Counted from the stretch's first letter, positions 1 through 9,247 are shown. The stretch: DNA of 64,000 nucleotides from JAFASC01 sp034669505 (GCA_034669505.1 JAXDNJ010000076.1:14031-78030); one strand, 5' to 3'. A program made the numbers and translations. Notes: generated by a model not told the origin, from the letters alone.

Positions 1-158
1 TGGTCGGCGCCTTCATAATTGTCGCCATGCAGAACTATCTCGCCGGCTTCGGCCAATGGGTGACCGTCATCCAGGGCGTGATTTTCGTCGCCTGCGTGCT
101 TGCGTTCCGCCGCGGTATCGTCGGCGAGATCGCGCATCTCTTCAAGCGATCGCTGTAG
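1..158 (+). CDS. Branched-chain amino acid ABC transporter permease, C-terminal end (partial)
   Basis: Only the last 51 codons are in the window; the reading frame begins at base 3 and ends at a TAG at 156-158. The visible peptide has a hydrophobic stretch (VGAFIIVAMQNYLAGFG) and the ending FRRGIVGEIAHLFKR, which resembles the C-terminus of LivM-type inner membrane permeases of the HAAT family (amino acid or urea uptake). The substrate cannot be told from this fragment. The next gene is on the opposite strand and converges with it. Confidence 0.6.
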   Translation, partial: VGAFIIVAMQNYLAGFGQWVTVIQGVIFVACVLAFRRGIVGEIAHLFKRSL

Positions 159-160
159 CC

Positions 161-475
161 CTATTTCGGCTTCACGTTCGGGTCGCCGCCCGGGCTGCCC
201 GGCGGCGGAATGACCGGTGTCGAGTTCGGGTTCGGCACTGGGGCGGGCTTCGCCATCTGCGGATCGACATCGCCGGACGGCTTGAGCACGCCACCGGATT
301 TGTCGAGCTTGTCGCTCAGGCTCTGCTGTGGATTGCCGGGCTGATCCACCGGCCGGGTGCGGTCCTTCTCCGGGATGACCTGATCGGTGCCCGGCGCGCC
401 GGGCGTGGTCTGCGCCAGCGCCGGAAAGCTGCTGCCTGCGAGCAGGACGGCAAGGCAAAGAGTGACGGATTTCAT
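161..475 (-). CDS. Small secreted proline-rich protein, unknown function
   Basis: A 104-residue protein if started at the ATG at 475 (MKSVTLCLAVLLAGSSFPALAQ), which gives a clean Sec signal peptide with an ALAQ cleavage site and has a purine-rich stretch (AGAGGGACAA) upstream. A longer frame exists but would put eleven residues before the signal peptide. The mature part is rich in Pro, Gly, Asp and Lys, is probably disordered and shows no domain I recognise. Short secreted proteins of this kind are common in Hyphomicrobiales. It follows the dedA pair on the same strand after a gap of about 70 bases. Confidence 0.6.
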   Translation of the reverse strand: MKSVTLCLAVLLAGSSFPALAQTTPGAPGTDQVIPEKDRTRPVDQPGNPQQSLSDKLDKSGGVLKPSGDVDPQMAKPAPVPNPNSTPVIPPPGSPGGDPNVKPK

Positions 476-543
476 GCACTTGTCCCTCTGATAGCGCATG
501 CTTGCCAACGCCTCCCAGGAGGCATTGTTCCGGCAGTCACGCG

Positions 544-1185
544 CTAGTCCTCCCAGCTCTGTTTCTGCTTCTCATCTGCCAGGACGCGCGCCTCCATGCG
601 CTCCTCCTGCCGCTTGATCACCCACCACGAGATGCCGACGCCGATGATGACCGCGGCCAGCGCCATGAGCCCGATTGGCCCCGTGAAGCGATGGATGGCT
701 TCCCCAAAGAAGTAGCCGCCGAGACCGAAGACCGTTGCCCAGACGATCCCGCCCGCGGCGTTGTAGAACAGGAACGAGCCCCAACCGTAGCGATTCACGC
801 CGGCGAGCAGGGCCGCAAAAATGCGCAGGATCGCGATGAAACGGCCGAAGAACACAATCTTTGCGCCATGGCGGCGGAACATTGCTTCGCCGAAGGCGAG
901 CCGTTTCTCGTCGATATGGATGAGGCGACCGTAGCGCTTCAGCAGCGGCATGCCGTAACGGCGGCCAACCCAAAAACCCATATTGTCGCCGATGATGGCC
1001 CCAGCGGCGGCTGCGGCGATCACCTGCGCAATGTGCAAATCGCCCGTGGCGCCGGCATAGATCGAGGCCAGCACGAGCGCCGTCTCTCCCGGCAGCGGCA
1101 CGCCCGCACTCTCGAGCATCACGATCACAAAGACGGCGTAGAGCCCGTATTCCGTGACGAGAGGCTGCACATAAGCAAAGAACAT
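544..1185 (-). CDS. DedA family inner membrane protein (second of a tandem pair)
   Basis: A 213-residue polytopic membrane protein of the DedA/VTT (SNARE-associated) family. The hallmarks are visible: an N-terminal hydrophobic segment followed by ESAGVPLPGETALV, then GDNMGFWVGRRYG, then the FFGRFIAILRIFAALLAGVNR segment that contains the conserved F-G-R and G-x-N motifs. Members act as lipid or undecaprenyl-phosphate flippases or are linked to membrane homeostasis and drug tolerance; which applies here is not known. It lies 15 bases after a paralogue with the same architecture, so the two are probably co-transcribed and arose by duplication. Confidence 0.9.
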   Translation of the reverse strand: MFFAYVQPLVTEYGLYAVFVIVMLESAGVPLPGETALVLASIYAGATGDLHIAQVIAAAAAGAIIGDNMGFWVGRRYGMPLLKRYGRLIHIDEKRLAFGEAMFRRHGAKIVFFGRFIAILRIFAALLAGVNRYGWGSFLFYNAAGGIVWATVFGLGGYFFGEAIHRFTGPIGLMALAAVIIGVGISWWVIKRQEERMEARVLADEKQKQSWED

Positions 1186-1200
1186 CGAGACGTCCGCGCC

Positions 1201-1848
1201 TTACGCCTTCCGGCGATTAGCCGCGGCTTCGGCCTGCTTGAGGAGGCGTTCTTCGTGCATCCTGAAGAACCGCCAGCCGATAACGCATCCGATCAGAGCG
1301 CAGGCAAGGCCAATCCAGCCGATCGGGCCGGCAATCCTGTGGATGCTTTCGCCGAGCCCATAGCCGCCGATCCCGAACAGGCTCGCCCAGACGATGCCGC
1401 CGGCGGCATTGAACGCAAAGAACCGCAGCGGCGGCAGCCGGTTGACGCCGGCGAGCAGCGCCGCGAAGGCGCGCAGGAAGGCGACGAAGCGGCCGAAGAA
1501 GACAATCTTGCCGCCGTGGCGATCGAACAGATATTGCCCAAGCTTCAACCGCTTCTCATCGAGGCCTACATGCGACCCGAAGCGCGCGAGGATCGGCTGA
1601 CCGAATTCGCGTCCGACCCAGAAGCCGATATTATCGCCCATGATCGCACCGCAGGCGGCGGCGAGGATCACGAATTCGATGCGCATGTTGTGCGTCGTGC
1701 CGGCATAGATCGCGGCGCTGACCAGGACGGTTTCGCCCGGCACGGGGATGCCGGCGCTCTCCATCATCACCACCACCAGCACGGCCCAATAGCCGTAGCT
1801 CGCGAGGAGCTGGTGGATGTGAGCCATATCGAAAAAGTGCAATGCCAA
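1201..1848 (-). CDS. DedA family inner membrane protein (first of a tandem pair)
   Basis: A 215-residue DedA/VTT family protein, clearly homologous to the gene just downstream. It shows ESAGIPVPGETVLV, GDNIGFWVGREFG and FFGRFVAFLRAFAALLAGVNR in the family order, with hydrophobic segments at both ends and a basic C-terminal tail (EERLLKQAEAAANRRKA). It is the promoter-proximal gene of the pair. DedA proteins are lipid carriers or flippases of the inner membrane; no individual substrate can be assigned from sequence. Confidence 0.9.
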   Translation of the reverse strand: MALHFFDMAHIHQLLASYGYWAVLVVVMMESAGIPVPGETVLVSAAIYAGTTHNMRIEFVILAAACGAIMGDNIGFWVGREFGQPILARFGSHVGLDEKRLKLGQYLFDRHGGKIVFFGRFVAFLRAFAALLAGVNRLPPLRFFAFNAAGGIVWASLFGIGGYGLGESIHRIAGPIGWIGLACALIGCVIGWRFFRMHEERLLKQAEAAANRRKA

Positions 1849-1946
1849 CCCCGCGCGAAAATCCTGCGACTATGTCGCCACCATCGCAAAAGCGGAGCAA
1901 TCTGAGAAGTTCCGCGAAACCCAATCTTGCCGGCCGGGCGAGCGCC

Positions 1947-3689
1947 TCAGCGCGCCCGCGCCTCGCGGATGTGGCGCCCGGGCATGGTGATGCTCCATTT
2001 GAGCCCGCCTTCGGCGAAATCGAGGCGGACATCGCCGTCAAGCGCGCGCGGCAGCATGCGCTCTAGGACCAATTGCCCGAAGCCCTTGTGGCGCGGCGGT
2101 TTGACCTCGGGCCCATTCATTTCGGACCAGCTCAACAGGAACTGAGGATCACCCGAATCGGTCGCGAAAGTCGACCAATGGACAAGCACCGATCCTGCCG
2201 GCGTCGACAACGCGCCATACTTGGCGGCGTTAATCGAAAGTTCGTGCAGCGCCAGTCCGAGATTCTGCGTCGCCTCCGGGGTGAGAAACAGGTTCGGTCC
2301 CTTGATCTCGATGCGGCCGCCGACGAGTTCGGCAAAGGCGCCGAGCTGGGATTTGACGAGTTCGTCGATGGCCACGCCCTGCCAATTCTCCTTCAACAGA
2401 AGATCGTGCGAATGGGCAAAGCCCTGCAGGCGCGCCGAGAATTTTTCCTCGAAATCGCGCGCCGATAAAGCCTCGGCGACGGTCTGACGCGCCATCGCCT
2501 GCACAATGGCCATGATGTTTTTCGAGCGATGCGTCAGTTCGCGTAACAGATAATGGATGTGATCCTCGCGCTGCTTGCGCTCGGTGATGTCGAGGACGAC
2601 GGCACCGGCAAATTCACACTGCTCCTGCGCATTGATCACGGGATAGATGCCGATGAGCCATTGGCGCTCCACGCCAGGGTCCGCCGGTGTCTCGGCTGAT
2701 AGCTCGACGTCAACGACGGCTTTGCGCGTTTCGAAGACTTGATCGAGCAGTGGAGCGAAAATCGCTGCACCGCGCGGCAGCACATCCTCGATCTTCCAGT
2801 TCAGATGCGCTCCGACCGCGCGCCCATCGAGGCGAGAGAAATATTCGTTCACCCGGACAAATTTATGGTCGCGATCGAAGAAGGCGAAGCCGATCGGTGC
2901 GTGCGTGAGAAGCGAGTTGAGCTGCGCGACGCTCTGCGCCAAGGCAGCTTCCGCGCGTTTGCGCTCGCGTATGTCTCGAGTAATCGCGGATAAGCCGGTG
3001 ATCCTACCATCTCCGGAACGGATCGGCGCGATCGTCACGGAGACGGCGATTTCCTCGGCATGGCGCGACATGCGGGTCGTCTCGATCGTGAACGTCTCGC
3101 CTTGCAGCGCGCGCGCGATGAGCTTCTCGGCCTCCTCTCGCGCGTGCGCCATATACACTTCGGTGACGTGACGACCGATCGCTTCATGCGGCGGGAAACC
3201 GTAGAGACGTTCGGCCGCAGGATTCCAACTGCGGATGAACCCCTCGTTGGAGAAACTGACAATCGGATCGCCGGAGGATTCGATCACCGCCGCAAAATGG
3301 GCGTTGCGATATTGCGCCTGGCGATGCTGCGTGACCTCTTCGACCATGGCGCCCGCCGCAACGATCTCGCCGCCACCGTCGCGAATGGGATGAACGCGGC
3401 CCATGAGATGCCGCGCTTCCGCGGGTTTGTCCGGGGAGCCGAGCTCGATCTCGACGTGCTCAACCGCATTGCCGGAGCGCAACGCAGAACTTACCGCCGA
3501 GGTAAGGGCGGCAGCTTCTTTCGGCAGCACATCGGCCGTGCGCTTATTGATCAGATCGTCATTTTTGACCCCCAACAGATCGGCGAGCCGATCGTTGGCG
3601 CGCTGAAACCGTTCGTCGCGATCGATGACTGCCAAACCGATGGCGGAGTGATCGTAGAGAGCGTCAAGTTCGAACTGCGCGTCCGTCAT
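1947..3689 (-). CDS. Soluble multi-PAS HWE-type sensor histidine kinase
   Basis: A 580-residue protein without membrane segments. Three PAS domains are recognisable (about residues 5-120, 128-245 and 250-370), each ending in a PAC-like segment such as LSAITRDIRERKRAE. The kinase core begins with LLRELTHRSKNIMAIVQAMARQTV, whose His is the predicted phosphorylation site; the HRSKN box and the later LSWSEMNGPEV are typical of the HWE/HisKA_2 class rather than classical HisKA kinases. An N-box like sequence (LALHELSINAAKYGAL) and GFGQLVLERMLP follow. HWE kinases often signal to the alphaproteobacterial general stress response or light/redox circuits; no partner regulator is adjacent, so the pathway is unknown. 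Confidence 0.88.
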   Translation of the reverse strand: MTDAQFELDALYDHSAIGLAVIDRDERFQRANDRLADLLGVKNDDLINKRTADVLPKEAAALTSAVSSALRSGNAVEHVEIELGSPDKPAEARHLMGRVHPIRDGGGEIVAAGAMVEEVTQHRQAQYRNAHFAAVIESSGDPIVSFSNEGFIRSWNPAAERLYGFPPHEAIGRHVTEVYMAHAREEAEKLIARALQGETFTIETTRMSRHAEEIAVSVTIAPIRSGDGRITGLSAITRDIRERKRAEAALAQSVAQLNSLLTHAPIGFAFFDRDHKFVRVNEYFSRLDGRAVGAHLNWKIEDVLPRGAAIFAPLLDQVFETRKAVVDVELSAETPADPGVERQWLIGIYPVINAQEQCEFAGAVVLDITERKQREDHIHYLLRELTHRSKNIMAIVQAMARQTVAEALSARDFEEKFSARLQGFAHSHDLLLKENWQGVAIDELVKSQLGAFAELVGGRIEIKGPNLFLTPEATQNLGLALHELSINAAKYGALSTPAGSVLVHWSTFATDSGDPQFLLSWSEMNGPEVKPPRHKGFGQLVLERMLPRALDGDVRLDFAEGGLKWSITMPGRHIREARAR

Positions 3690-3902
3690 TGCACCGTCGC
3701 TGTATGATCCGGCAAAGGCCGAACGCGAAACGGCGGGCCAGCGTTCGGAACATCTCTAGGGACCGGAATTGCCCGGCTTCCCTTTGCCGATCAATGGGTT
3801 CTGGCGCGAAACGCAGTGCATCTAAGGGGGTTCCTTGGCGGAACTTCGGCTGGTCCGCCCTGGTTATGGCTACCTGAACTTTGCCACTTCAACGGATCCG
3901 TC

Positions 3903-4304
3903 ATGCTCTCCGAACTGGCCGTCGAAAAGGTCTGCTTCATTGTCGTCAAGGCGCGCGAATTCGATGCCGCCGCCGACGAGCCGAGTGATGCATCGAACCC
4001 AAGCGATGATCGCTTCGTGAAGGCCTTGACGCCTGCCAACGAAAACACGACGCGCCGCGAACTGACCGCTTTCATCAATGCGCTCAATGAAGATGAGCAG
4101 ACGGAACTGGTCGCGCTTCTGTTCGTCGGCCGCGGCGACTACACGCCTGAGGAATGGGATGACGCACTCGCGGCAGCGCGCGACCGTGGTGATCCACCGA
4201 TCGCGCGTTTTCTCTTGAGCGAACCGTTACTGGGCGATTTGCTCGAAGACGGCCTCTCGGAATTCGATTTGTCTTGCGAGGATTTCGAAAAGGGCCGGCT
4301 CTGA
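3903..4304 (+). CDS. DUF3775 domain protein
   Basis: A 133-residue acidic protein beginning MLSELAVEKVCFIVVKAREFD and containing LVALLFVGRGDYTPEEWDDALAAARDR and a Leu/Glu/Asp-rich C-terminus (LLGDLLEDGLSEFDLSCEDF). This is the DUF3775 pattern, a short cytoplasmic family frequent in alphaproteobacteria with no assigned function. I chose the ATG at 3903 because the conserved domain starts there; an upstream in-frame extension is not domain-like. It is transcribed alone, away from the HWE kinase. Confidence 0.8.
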   Translation: MLSELAVEKVCFIVVKAREFDAAADEPSDASNPSDDRFVKALTPANENTTRRELTAFINALNEDEQTELVALLFVGRGDYTPEEWDDALAAARDRGDPPIARFLLSEPLLGDLLEDGLSEFDLSCEDFEKGRL

Positions 4305-4370
4305 GCTGTGAGCGATCGACGCACGCGCTCGTCTCCTAAGCGCGCGCTCATACCTGCGCCCCGTATCCCG

Positions 4371-4679
4371 CTACTGCGAGACGAGTTCGCCCTTCCCGCA
4401 TTGCACCGCTTCGTCGAGCGAGGGTTCGACGATGAGGCGTAAGCCATGCAGGATAGGCTGATCTGTGCCTCGCAAGGCGCGCCGGAGAATGTCGCGAGCA
4501 TCGCCGCTCGCCTTACGATCGAAGCGCCGCACCGCCTTGGCCGCGAAAGCTCCGGGCGTCAGACCGCGATCGGCCGCCACGTGGCGGACGCGCTCCGCAA
4601 ATGCGCCGCCAATGCAGGCAACAGCCGCTTGCGCCACCTTTTCGTGCGCGCACGAATGGAAGATGTCGTCCATGAGCAT
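4371..4679 (-). CDS. Hypothetical protein, small
   Basis: A 102-residue protein starting MLMDDIFHSCAHEKVAQAAVACIGG. The start at 4679 is preceded by AAAGGAG seven bases upstream, a good ribosome binding site. The middle (VRHVAADRGLTPGAFAAKAVRRFDRKASGDARDILRRALRG) looks like a compact helical domain, and the peptide is conserved-looking rather than a random frame. I do not recognise a family. It stands between a plus-strand DUF3775 gene and otsB, with no clear partner. Confidence 0.5.
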   Translation of the reverse strand: MLMDDIFHSCAHEKVAQAAVACIGGAFAERVRHVAADRGLTPGAFAAKAVRRFDRKASGDARDILRRALRGTDQPILHGLRLIVEPSLDEAVQCGKGELVSQ

Positions 4680-4889
4680 GGAGCCGCTCCTTTCACGCCC
4701 GTGTCGAGTCGGAGGCACCTCGTTCCGCATGCAGGCCTCTTAAGGCGAACTGCTACGCAAGCCGGTGACGAAACGCACAGTACGAATGGATGCTGACAAT
4801 ATCGTGACCCCAGCTCTACTGGTGAAGCGAAATATTTTTTCAAATACGTGAAACCAACGCCCGGGGAATGGCGTTAAGGCCGCCCCTTA

Positions 4890-5687
4890 CTAGCTCATTA
4901 CGATCAGATGCGCGGCCATTTCTCGCAGCCGCTCCCGGAGATAAGCGGGGTCCGGCATGTGCAGCCGCGCTACCGTCGGCACATCGGGAACACCGATGCG
5001 AATCGCGACGCCGCCGGAGCGCTGAACTTCAGCGAACCCGTACTCGTCGGTCAAATCATCGCCAACGAAGACCGGGCGGCGGCCCTCGAAGGGTTGTCGC
5101 GCAAGCAGCGTCTTAATCGCCGTGCCTTTGTCGTGCGCCGCAGACTTAAGCTCGACCACCATCTTCCCTTCTTGGACGGCAAGGTCGCGCCCCTGCTGGA
5201 AATGCGAGAGGAAGGCCAAGACGTCGCCGGCGAGTTCCGGGCGCTCGCGGAAATGGATCGCCAGTGTCGCGCCCTTATCCTCGAGCCAGATACCGTCATG
5301 GGATGCAGCGAAGGCGGCGACGAGCGGGCGTACCTCGTCCATGAGATCGGCGCGCGCGGTCTGCCGCGAGCCGCCGGGGAAGCGGATATCGGCACCATGC
5401 AAGCCCGCGGCGGGCAGCGTCAGCGGATCGAAGATGCGGTCGAGATCGGCGATGGACCTGCCGCTGACGAGCGCAACGGCCCCGCCTGCGAGCGTCTGAA
5501 GGCGCGTCAAGAGCCCGCGCAAATGCTCATCGGCGACGACCTCCTCCGGCCGGCGCCGAAGCTCGAGCAAGGTGCCGTCGACGTCGAAAAAGTAGGCCGA
5601 AGTGACAGGGGGCGCGATTGCGACGAGGTCGTTGACGATCTCCGCGAACGTCTCATTCTCGCGCTCTATGACTTGCTCCGCCGGCAT
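4890..5687 (-). CDS. otsB: Trehalose-6-phosphate phosphatase
   Basis: A 265-residue HAD-superfamily phosphatase that removes phosphate from trehalose-6-phosphate, the last step of OtsA/OtsB trehalose synthesis. The nucleophile motif FFDVDGTLLE gives Asp35 and Asp37; VSGRSIADLDRIF is motif II and VFVGDDLTDEYGF supplies the acidic Mg-binding pair. LPAAGLHGADIR is typical of OtsB. Length agrees with the family. No otsA is in the window. Trehalose synthesis is commonly tied to osmotic and desiccation stress. Confidence 0.92.
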   Translation of the reverse strand: MPAEQVIERENETFAEIVNDLVAIAPPVTSAYFFDVDGTLLELRRRPEEVVADEHLRGLLTRLQTLAGGAVALVSGRSIADLDRIFDPLTLPAAGLHGADIRFPGGSRQTARADLMDEVRPLVAAFAASHDGIWLEDKGATLAIHFRERPELAGDVLAFLSHFQQGRDLAVQEGKMVVELKSAAHDKGTAIKTLLARQPFEGRRPVFVGDDLTDEYGFAEVQRSGGVAIRIGVPDVPTVARLHMPDPAYLRERLREMAAHLIVMS

Positions 5688-5735
5688 AGACCTTCAACAA
5701 GACAGGCGCGGCGAAGCTTGCCGCGCGTTCACGCG

Positions 5736-7085
5736 CTAGCGCGGACCCATGATGACATCCGGCAACCAGGTCGCGATCTGCGGCACGAGACATAGCAGCA
5801 CGACCGCGAAAATCATCAGTCCGACAAACGGCATGATGCCCCAGATGACCTCGCCGAGCGGAATGTCCGGTGCGATGTTGCGGATCACGAATATGTTCAG
5901 GCCGACCGGCGGATGAATGAGGCCAAGCTCCATCACGATCGTCATGACGATGCCGAACCAGATGAGATCAAACCCGGCCGCTTTGAGCGGCGGCAGGATG
6001 ATCGGGGCCGTCATCAGGATGATCGAGACCGGCGGCAGGAAAAAGCCGAGCACCACGACGAAGACAAGGATCATCGCGAGCAGGACCCAGCGCGAAAAGC
6101 CCGCAGCAACGATCGTCTCCGCCGCCGATTGCGAGATGTGCAGATAGCTCATGACGTAAGAATAAAGCAGCGACATGCCGATGATCATCATCAGCATGGT
6201 CGATTCGCGCAGTGTCGCGGCTAGAATCGGCTGCAGATCGGTTGGCTTCCAAACGAAATAAATGAGCGCGATCAGGAAAAGCGCGAGAAGCGCGCCAAGA
6301 CCGGCGGTCTCCGACGGCGTGGCGTAGCCGCCGTAAAGCGCGATCATCACGCCGGTTAGCAGAAGCACAAAGGGGAGAACGCGCGGTGCGTAGGCGAACT
6401 TTTCGCGGAGCGTATATCGCTCTTCCGAGAGCAGGCTCGACGTACGCCCGTGGGCCGCGAAATCGCGAACGGCACTGCGGCGCTCGGTTCTGTACCGCAG
6501 CGTCGCATAAAGCGCGAACAAACTGACGAGAAGCAGCCCCGGCGTGATGCCGGAAAGAAACAGTCGGCCGAGCGACTGTTCCGAGGCCACGGCATAGAGG
6601 ATCATCGTGATCGATGGCGGCAGAAGGATGCCGAGCGTACCGCCGGCGGCGATGATTCCCGCGGCAAAACCCGGAGAGTAACCGCGCTTGCGCATTTCCG
6701 GAATGCCGGCCGACCCGATCGCCGAGCACGTCGCGGGTGAGGAGCCCGCCATCGCCGCGAAGAGTCCGCATGCGAACACATTGGCGATGCCGAGCCCGCC
6801 GGGAATGCGGTAGAGCCACACGTGCAGCGCAGAATACAGGTCGGCGCCGGCGCGGGAGCGACCGATCGCCGCTCCTTTCAGAATAAAGAGCGGAATCGAA
6901 AGCAGGGTGATCGACGCCATTTCTTCATAGACGTTCTGCGTCACTGTATCGAGCGACGCATGCGGCATGAAGAAGAACATAAAGATGATCGCGACCGTGC
7001 CGAGCGCAAATGCGATCGGGATGCCGGCGAACATGACGGCGATTGTCGCCCCGCCGTAGAGCAGGCCGATGCTCAGTACATTCAT
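5736..7085 (-). CDS. TRAP transporter large permease (DctM subunit)
   Basis: A 449-residue polytopic inner membrane protein of the DctM family, the ion-driven transport subunit of a TRAP carrier. It begins MNVLSIGLLYGGATIAVMFAGIP and carries family segments such as GSSPATCSAIGSAGIPEMRKRGYS, GILLPPSITMILYA and LIHPPVGLNIFVI. The ATG at 7085 overlaps the stop of the small permease as ATGA, which decides the start; the longer upstream frame lies inside the DctQ gene. Third gene of a P-Q-M operon. The substrate cannot be deduced. Confidence 0.93.
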   Translation of the reverse strand: MNVLSIGLLYGGATIAVMFAGIPIAFALGTVAIIFMFFFMPHASLDTVTQNVYEEMASITLLSIPLFILKGAAIGRSRAGADLYSALHVWLYRIPGGLGIANVFACGLFAAMAGSSPATCSAIGSAGIPEMRKRGYSPGFAAGIIAAGGTLGILLPPSITMILYAVASEQSLGRLFLSGITPGLLLVSLFALYATLRYRTERRSAVRDFAAHGRTSSLLSEERYTLREKFAYAPRVLPFVLLLTGVMIALYGGYATPSETAGLGALLALFLIALIYFVWKPTDLQPILAATLRESTMLMMIIGMSLLYSYVMSYLHISQSAAETIVAAGFSRWVLLAMILVFVVVLGFFLPPVSIILMTAPIILPPLKAAGFDLIWFGIVMTIVMELGLIHPPVGLNIFVIRNIAPDIPLGEVIWGIMPFVGLMIFAVVLLCLVPQIATWLPDVIMGPR

Positions 7086-7645
7086 CGGGCAGGCCTGTCG
7101 AAGACTGCGGCGAGGATCTGCACCGCGATCTGCAAGCCGAGCAGCGACATGCCCGCTGCCATCAATGAATACGGAATCCACAACGGACTTGCGAGCGTGG
7201 AAGCCATTTCCTGGCCGTCGACCCACGCCTCATGTGTCAAGGTCCAAGCCTTCCAGGCGAAGAAAAGGCAGAAGCCGAGGCTTACGCCATCTGCGAACAA
7301 AACCCGCCACCAATCGGTCGCCGGCGACAGGAGTTCGGCCACCGCCTCTATGGCGACGTGGCCGCGCACCGACTGCACGTAGGCCGCCGACATGAAAATC
7401 GCGCCGACAAGCAGCATGACGCTGGTCTCGTCCTGCCAATCATTCGAGGAGCGATAGAAATATCGGACGAGAACGCTCTCGCTCAGCACAACAGCCGCCG
7501 CAACGAGCGCCAGCGACGCCGCGGCAACGACGATGCGATGGATGCCGTCGAGCATCCGCTGCATCAACGCGATCGCCGGTGTCGCCGGGCGTTGCGGGAC
7601 CGGCGATGCCTTTATATCGAGAGCAGCATCGCCCTGATGCAGCAT
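7082..7645 (-). CDS. TRAP transporter small permease (DctQ subunit)
   Basis: A 187-residue protein with four predicted membrane helices and family features SESVLVRYFYRSSNDWQDE and GHVAIEAVAELLSP. DctQ is the membrane subunit that pairs with DctM and is required for uptake driven by the binding protein. I place the start at 7645 (MLHQGDAALDIK), two bases after the dctP stop; a longer frame would run back into dctP. Overlaps dctM by four bases. Confidence 0.88.
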   Translation of the reverse strand: MLHQGDAALDIKASPVPQRPATPAIALMQRMLDGIHRIVVAAASLALVAAAVVLSESVLVRYFYRSSNDWQDETSVMLLVGAIFMSAAYVQSVRGHVAIEAVAELLSPATDWWRVLFADGVSLGFCLFFAWKAWTLTHEAWVDGQEMASTLASPLWIPYSLMAAGMSLLGLQIAVQILAAVFDRPAR

Positions 7646-7647
7646 CG

Positions 7648-8673
7648 TCAGGCGGTCTTCTCGGCGACCTCGACGGCGAGCTTCATGAGACGGGCATTCG
7701 TCTCCGATTTCGCGGAATAGTCTTTCCAAGCACTCTCGCGTGCGAGATCGCGCCATTTGGCGATCACCGCATCATCGAGGTCGTGAACCTCGGCGCCCTT
7801 CGTTTTGTAGACCTTGATGACGGTTTCGTCGTCGGCCTTGGCGGCCTCAGTGCCAAACGCCTCAAGCGAGGCGCCAACTTCCATGACGGCGTTTTGCTGA
7901 TCTTTCGGCAGCGCGTCGAAGACGGCTTTCGACATCATCAACGGCTCGCACATGAACCAGTAGGATTTACCCTTTCCCGCCGTCAGGTGCTTCGACAGTT
8001 CTTCCAGCCGGAAGGAGATGAGGCTCGTCGAGGATGTGACCGCCGCATCTGCAGCGCCGGTTTGCATTGCTGCGTAGACTTCGTTCGACGGCATCGAGAT
8101 GACGGAGGCACCGGCCTGTTTGAACATCATATCCATTTCACGCGAGCCGCCGCGCACTTTCTGGCCCTTGGCGTCTTCGGGACCGACCAGCTTCTGTGCC
8201 CGGCTGACACAGCCGCCAGCCTGCCAAATCCAGGAGACCATCACGATGCCTTTTTCGCCGAGGAGCTTCGTGAGCTCGCGGCCGACCTCCGCATTCTTCC
8301 ACGCCGTACCTTGGCTATAGGAGGAAACGAGGCATGGCATCAGGCCGATGTTGAGCTCCTGCAACTCGCCGCCGGCATACGGCATAGGATAAAGGCTCAT
8401 ATCGAGCGCTCCCTTTCGGAGGGCGGAGAATTGCGCATTGGTCTTCATCAGCGACGCGTTGGGATAGACCTCCCCGACGAGGGCACCGTTCGTGCGCTTG
8501 GAGATTTCCTGCGCAAATTTCCGGCAAAGGCGGTCGCGGAAATCGCCTTCATCGATCGTACCGCCGGGGAATTGGTGCGAGATTTTCAGCGTCTGGGCAG
8601 CTTGGCCGCGCGACGCCTTGAGCAATGCCGGCGCCGCGATGGCGCCCGCGAGGATGTGGCGTCGTGATAGCAT
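7648..8673 (-). CDS. TRAP transporter periplasmic solute-binding protein (DctP)
   Basis: A 341-residue periplasmic binding protein. The N-terminus MLSRRHILAGAIAAPALLKASRGQAAQ is a signal peptide with a twin-arginine-like SRRHIL start. The mature part has the DctP layout: LKISHQFPGGTIDEGDF, then LRKGALDMSLYPMPYAGGE, then VRGGSREMDMMFKQAGASVISMPSNEVYAAMQTGAADAA, where the conserved Arg that salt-bridges a carboxylate ligand would lie in KVRGGSREM. It is first in the operon, matching the higher expression needed for a binding protein. Organic acids are the usual ligands; the exact one is unknown. Confidence 0.93.
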   Translation of the reverse strand: MLSRRHILAGAIAAPALLKASRGQAAQTLKISHQFPGGTIDEGDFRDRLCRKFAQEISKRTNGALVGEVYPNASLMKTNAQFSALRKGALDMSLYPMPYAGGELQELNIGLMPCLVSSYSQGTAWKNAEVGRELTKLLGEKGIVMVSWIWQAGGCVSRAQKLVGPEDAKGQKVRGGSREMDMMFKQAGASVISMPSNEVYAAMQTGAADAAVTSSTSLISFRLEELSKHLTAGKGKSYWFMCEPLMMSKAVFDALPKDQQNAVMEVGASLEAFGTEAAKADDETVIKVYKTKGAEVHDLDDAVIAKWRDLARESAWKDYSAKSETNARLMKLAVEVAEKTA

Positions 8674-8916
8674 AGAATCCTCCCGATTTGCTCAAGTACT
8701 CCGAGCACTGCGGTCAACACACAACACGGTGCGGGGACTTGTCAACCGAACGAAATGACTAGGGAATAGGTTGCCCGGCCACCTGGAAGAGGTCGCGATT
8801 CACCAATTTCGGTCGCCCGCTTTCAAAGCGCTTGCCAAGCCCTCGCCCGTGCCCAAGATTGATCTAGTCTCGGAACGTGAGACGAGGGGGCCATTGCTCG
8901 AGGACCGGAGGACCGA

Positions 8917-9219
8917 ATGGATAGACGTGGTTTCTTGAAAGTGGCGCTCGGCGTGACAGGGGCAGCCGCCGCTTTGGCTACCCTGCCCGCCGAGGCAATG
9001 CCGCGCATGGCGCCGATGCCGCAAACCGGGCCGACGCCCGGCGAAGCGCCGGCCGCTGCCATCGCAACGCCGGAAGATATCGCCGACGCGAAGGTGGAGA
9101 ACGTTTACTGGGGCTGGCGTCGCCGCCGTTGGGGCTACCGCCGCTGGGGTTATCGTCGGCACTACTGGCGCCGGCGCCACTATGGTTGGGGTTGGCGTCG
9201 TCGCCGTTGGTGGTGGTGA
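8917..9219 (+). CDS. Tat-exported miniprotein with a Trp/Arg/Tyr-rich tail
   Basis: A 100-residue protein starting MDRRGFLKVALGVTGAAAALA, a clear twin-arginine signal (RRGFLK) with an AEA cleavage site. A Pro/Ala linker and PEDIADAKVENVYW follow, then a tail of about 36 residues made almost only of Trp, Arg, Tyr, Gly and His (pieces such as WRRRRWGYRRWGYRR and RRHYGWGWRRRRWWW). An AGGACCGGAGGA stretch precedes the ATG and a strong terminator follows. Tails like this occur in small exported alphaproteobacterial proteins of unknown role. I see no modifying enzyme next to it. It could bind anionic surfaces, nucleic acid or membranes, but that is inference. Confidence 0.75.
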   Translation: MDRRGFLKVALGVTGAAAALATLPAEAMPRMAPMPQTGPTPGEAPAAAIATPEDIADAKVENVYWGWRRRRWGYRRWGYRRHYWRRRHYGWGWRRRRWWW

Positions 9220-9247
9220 GCCGCGGACTTTTCCGCTGAATAGTTGG

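Noticed and set aside
502..1905. Long plus-strand open frame across the dedA pair
   Set aside because: It is antisense to two clear DedA genes and its protein is rich in His, Arg, Asp and Ala without domain motifs; long antisense frames are expected at this GC content.
4908..5795. Plus-strand open frame opposite otsB
   Set aside because: The complementary strand has intact OtsB with all HAD motifs; this frame has no recognisable features.
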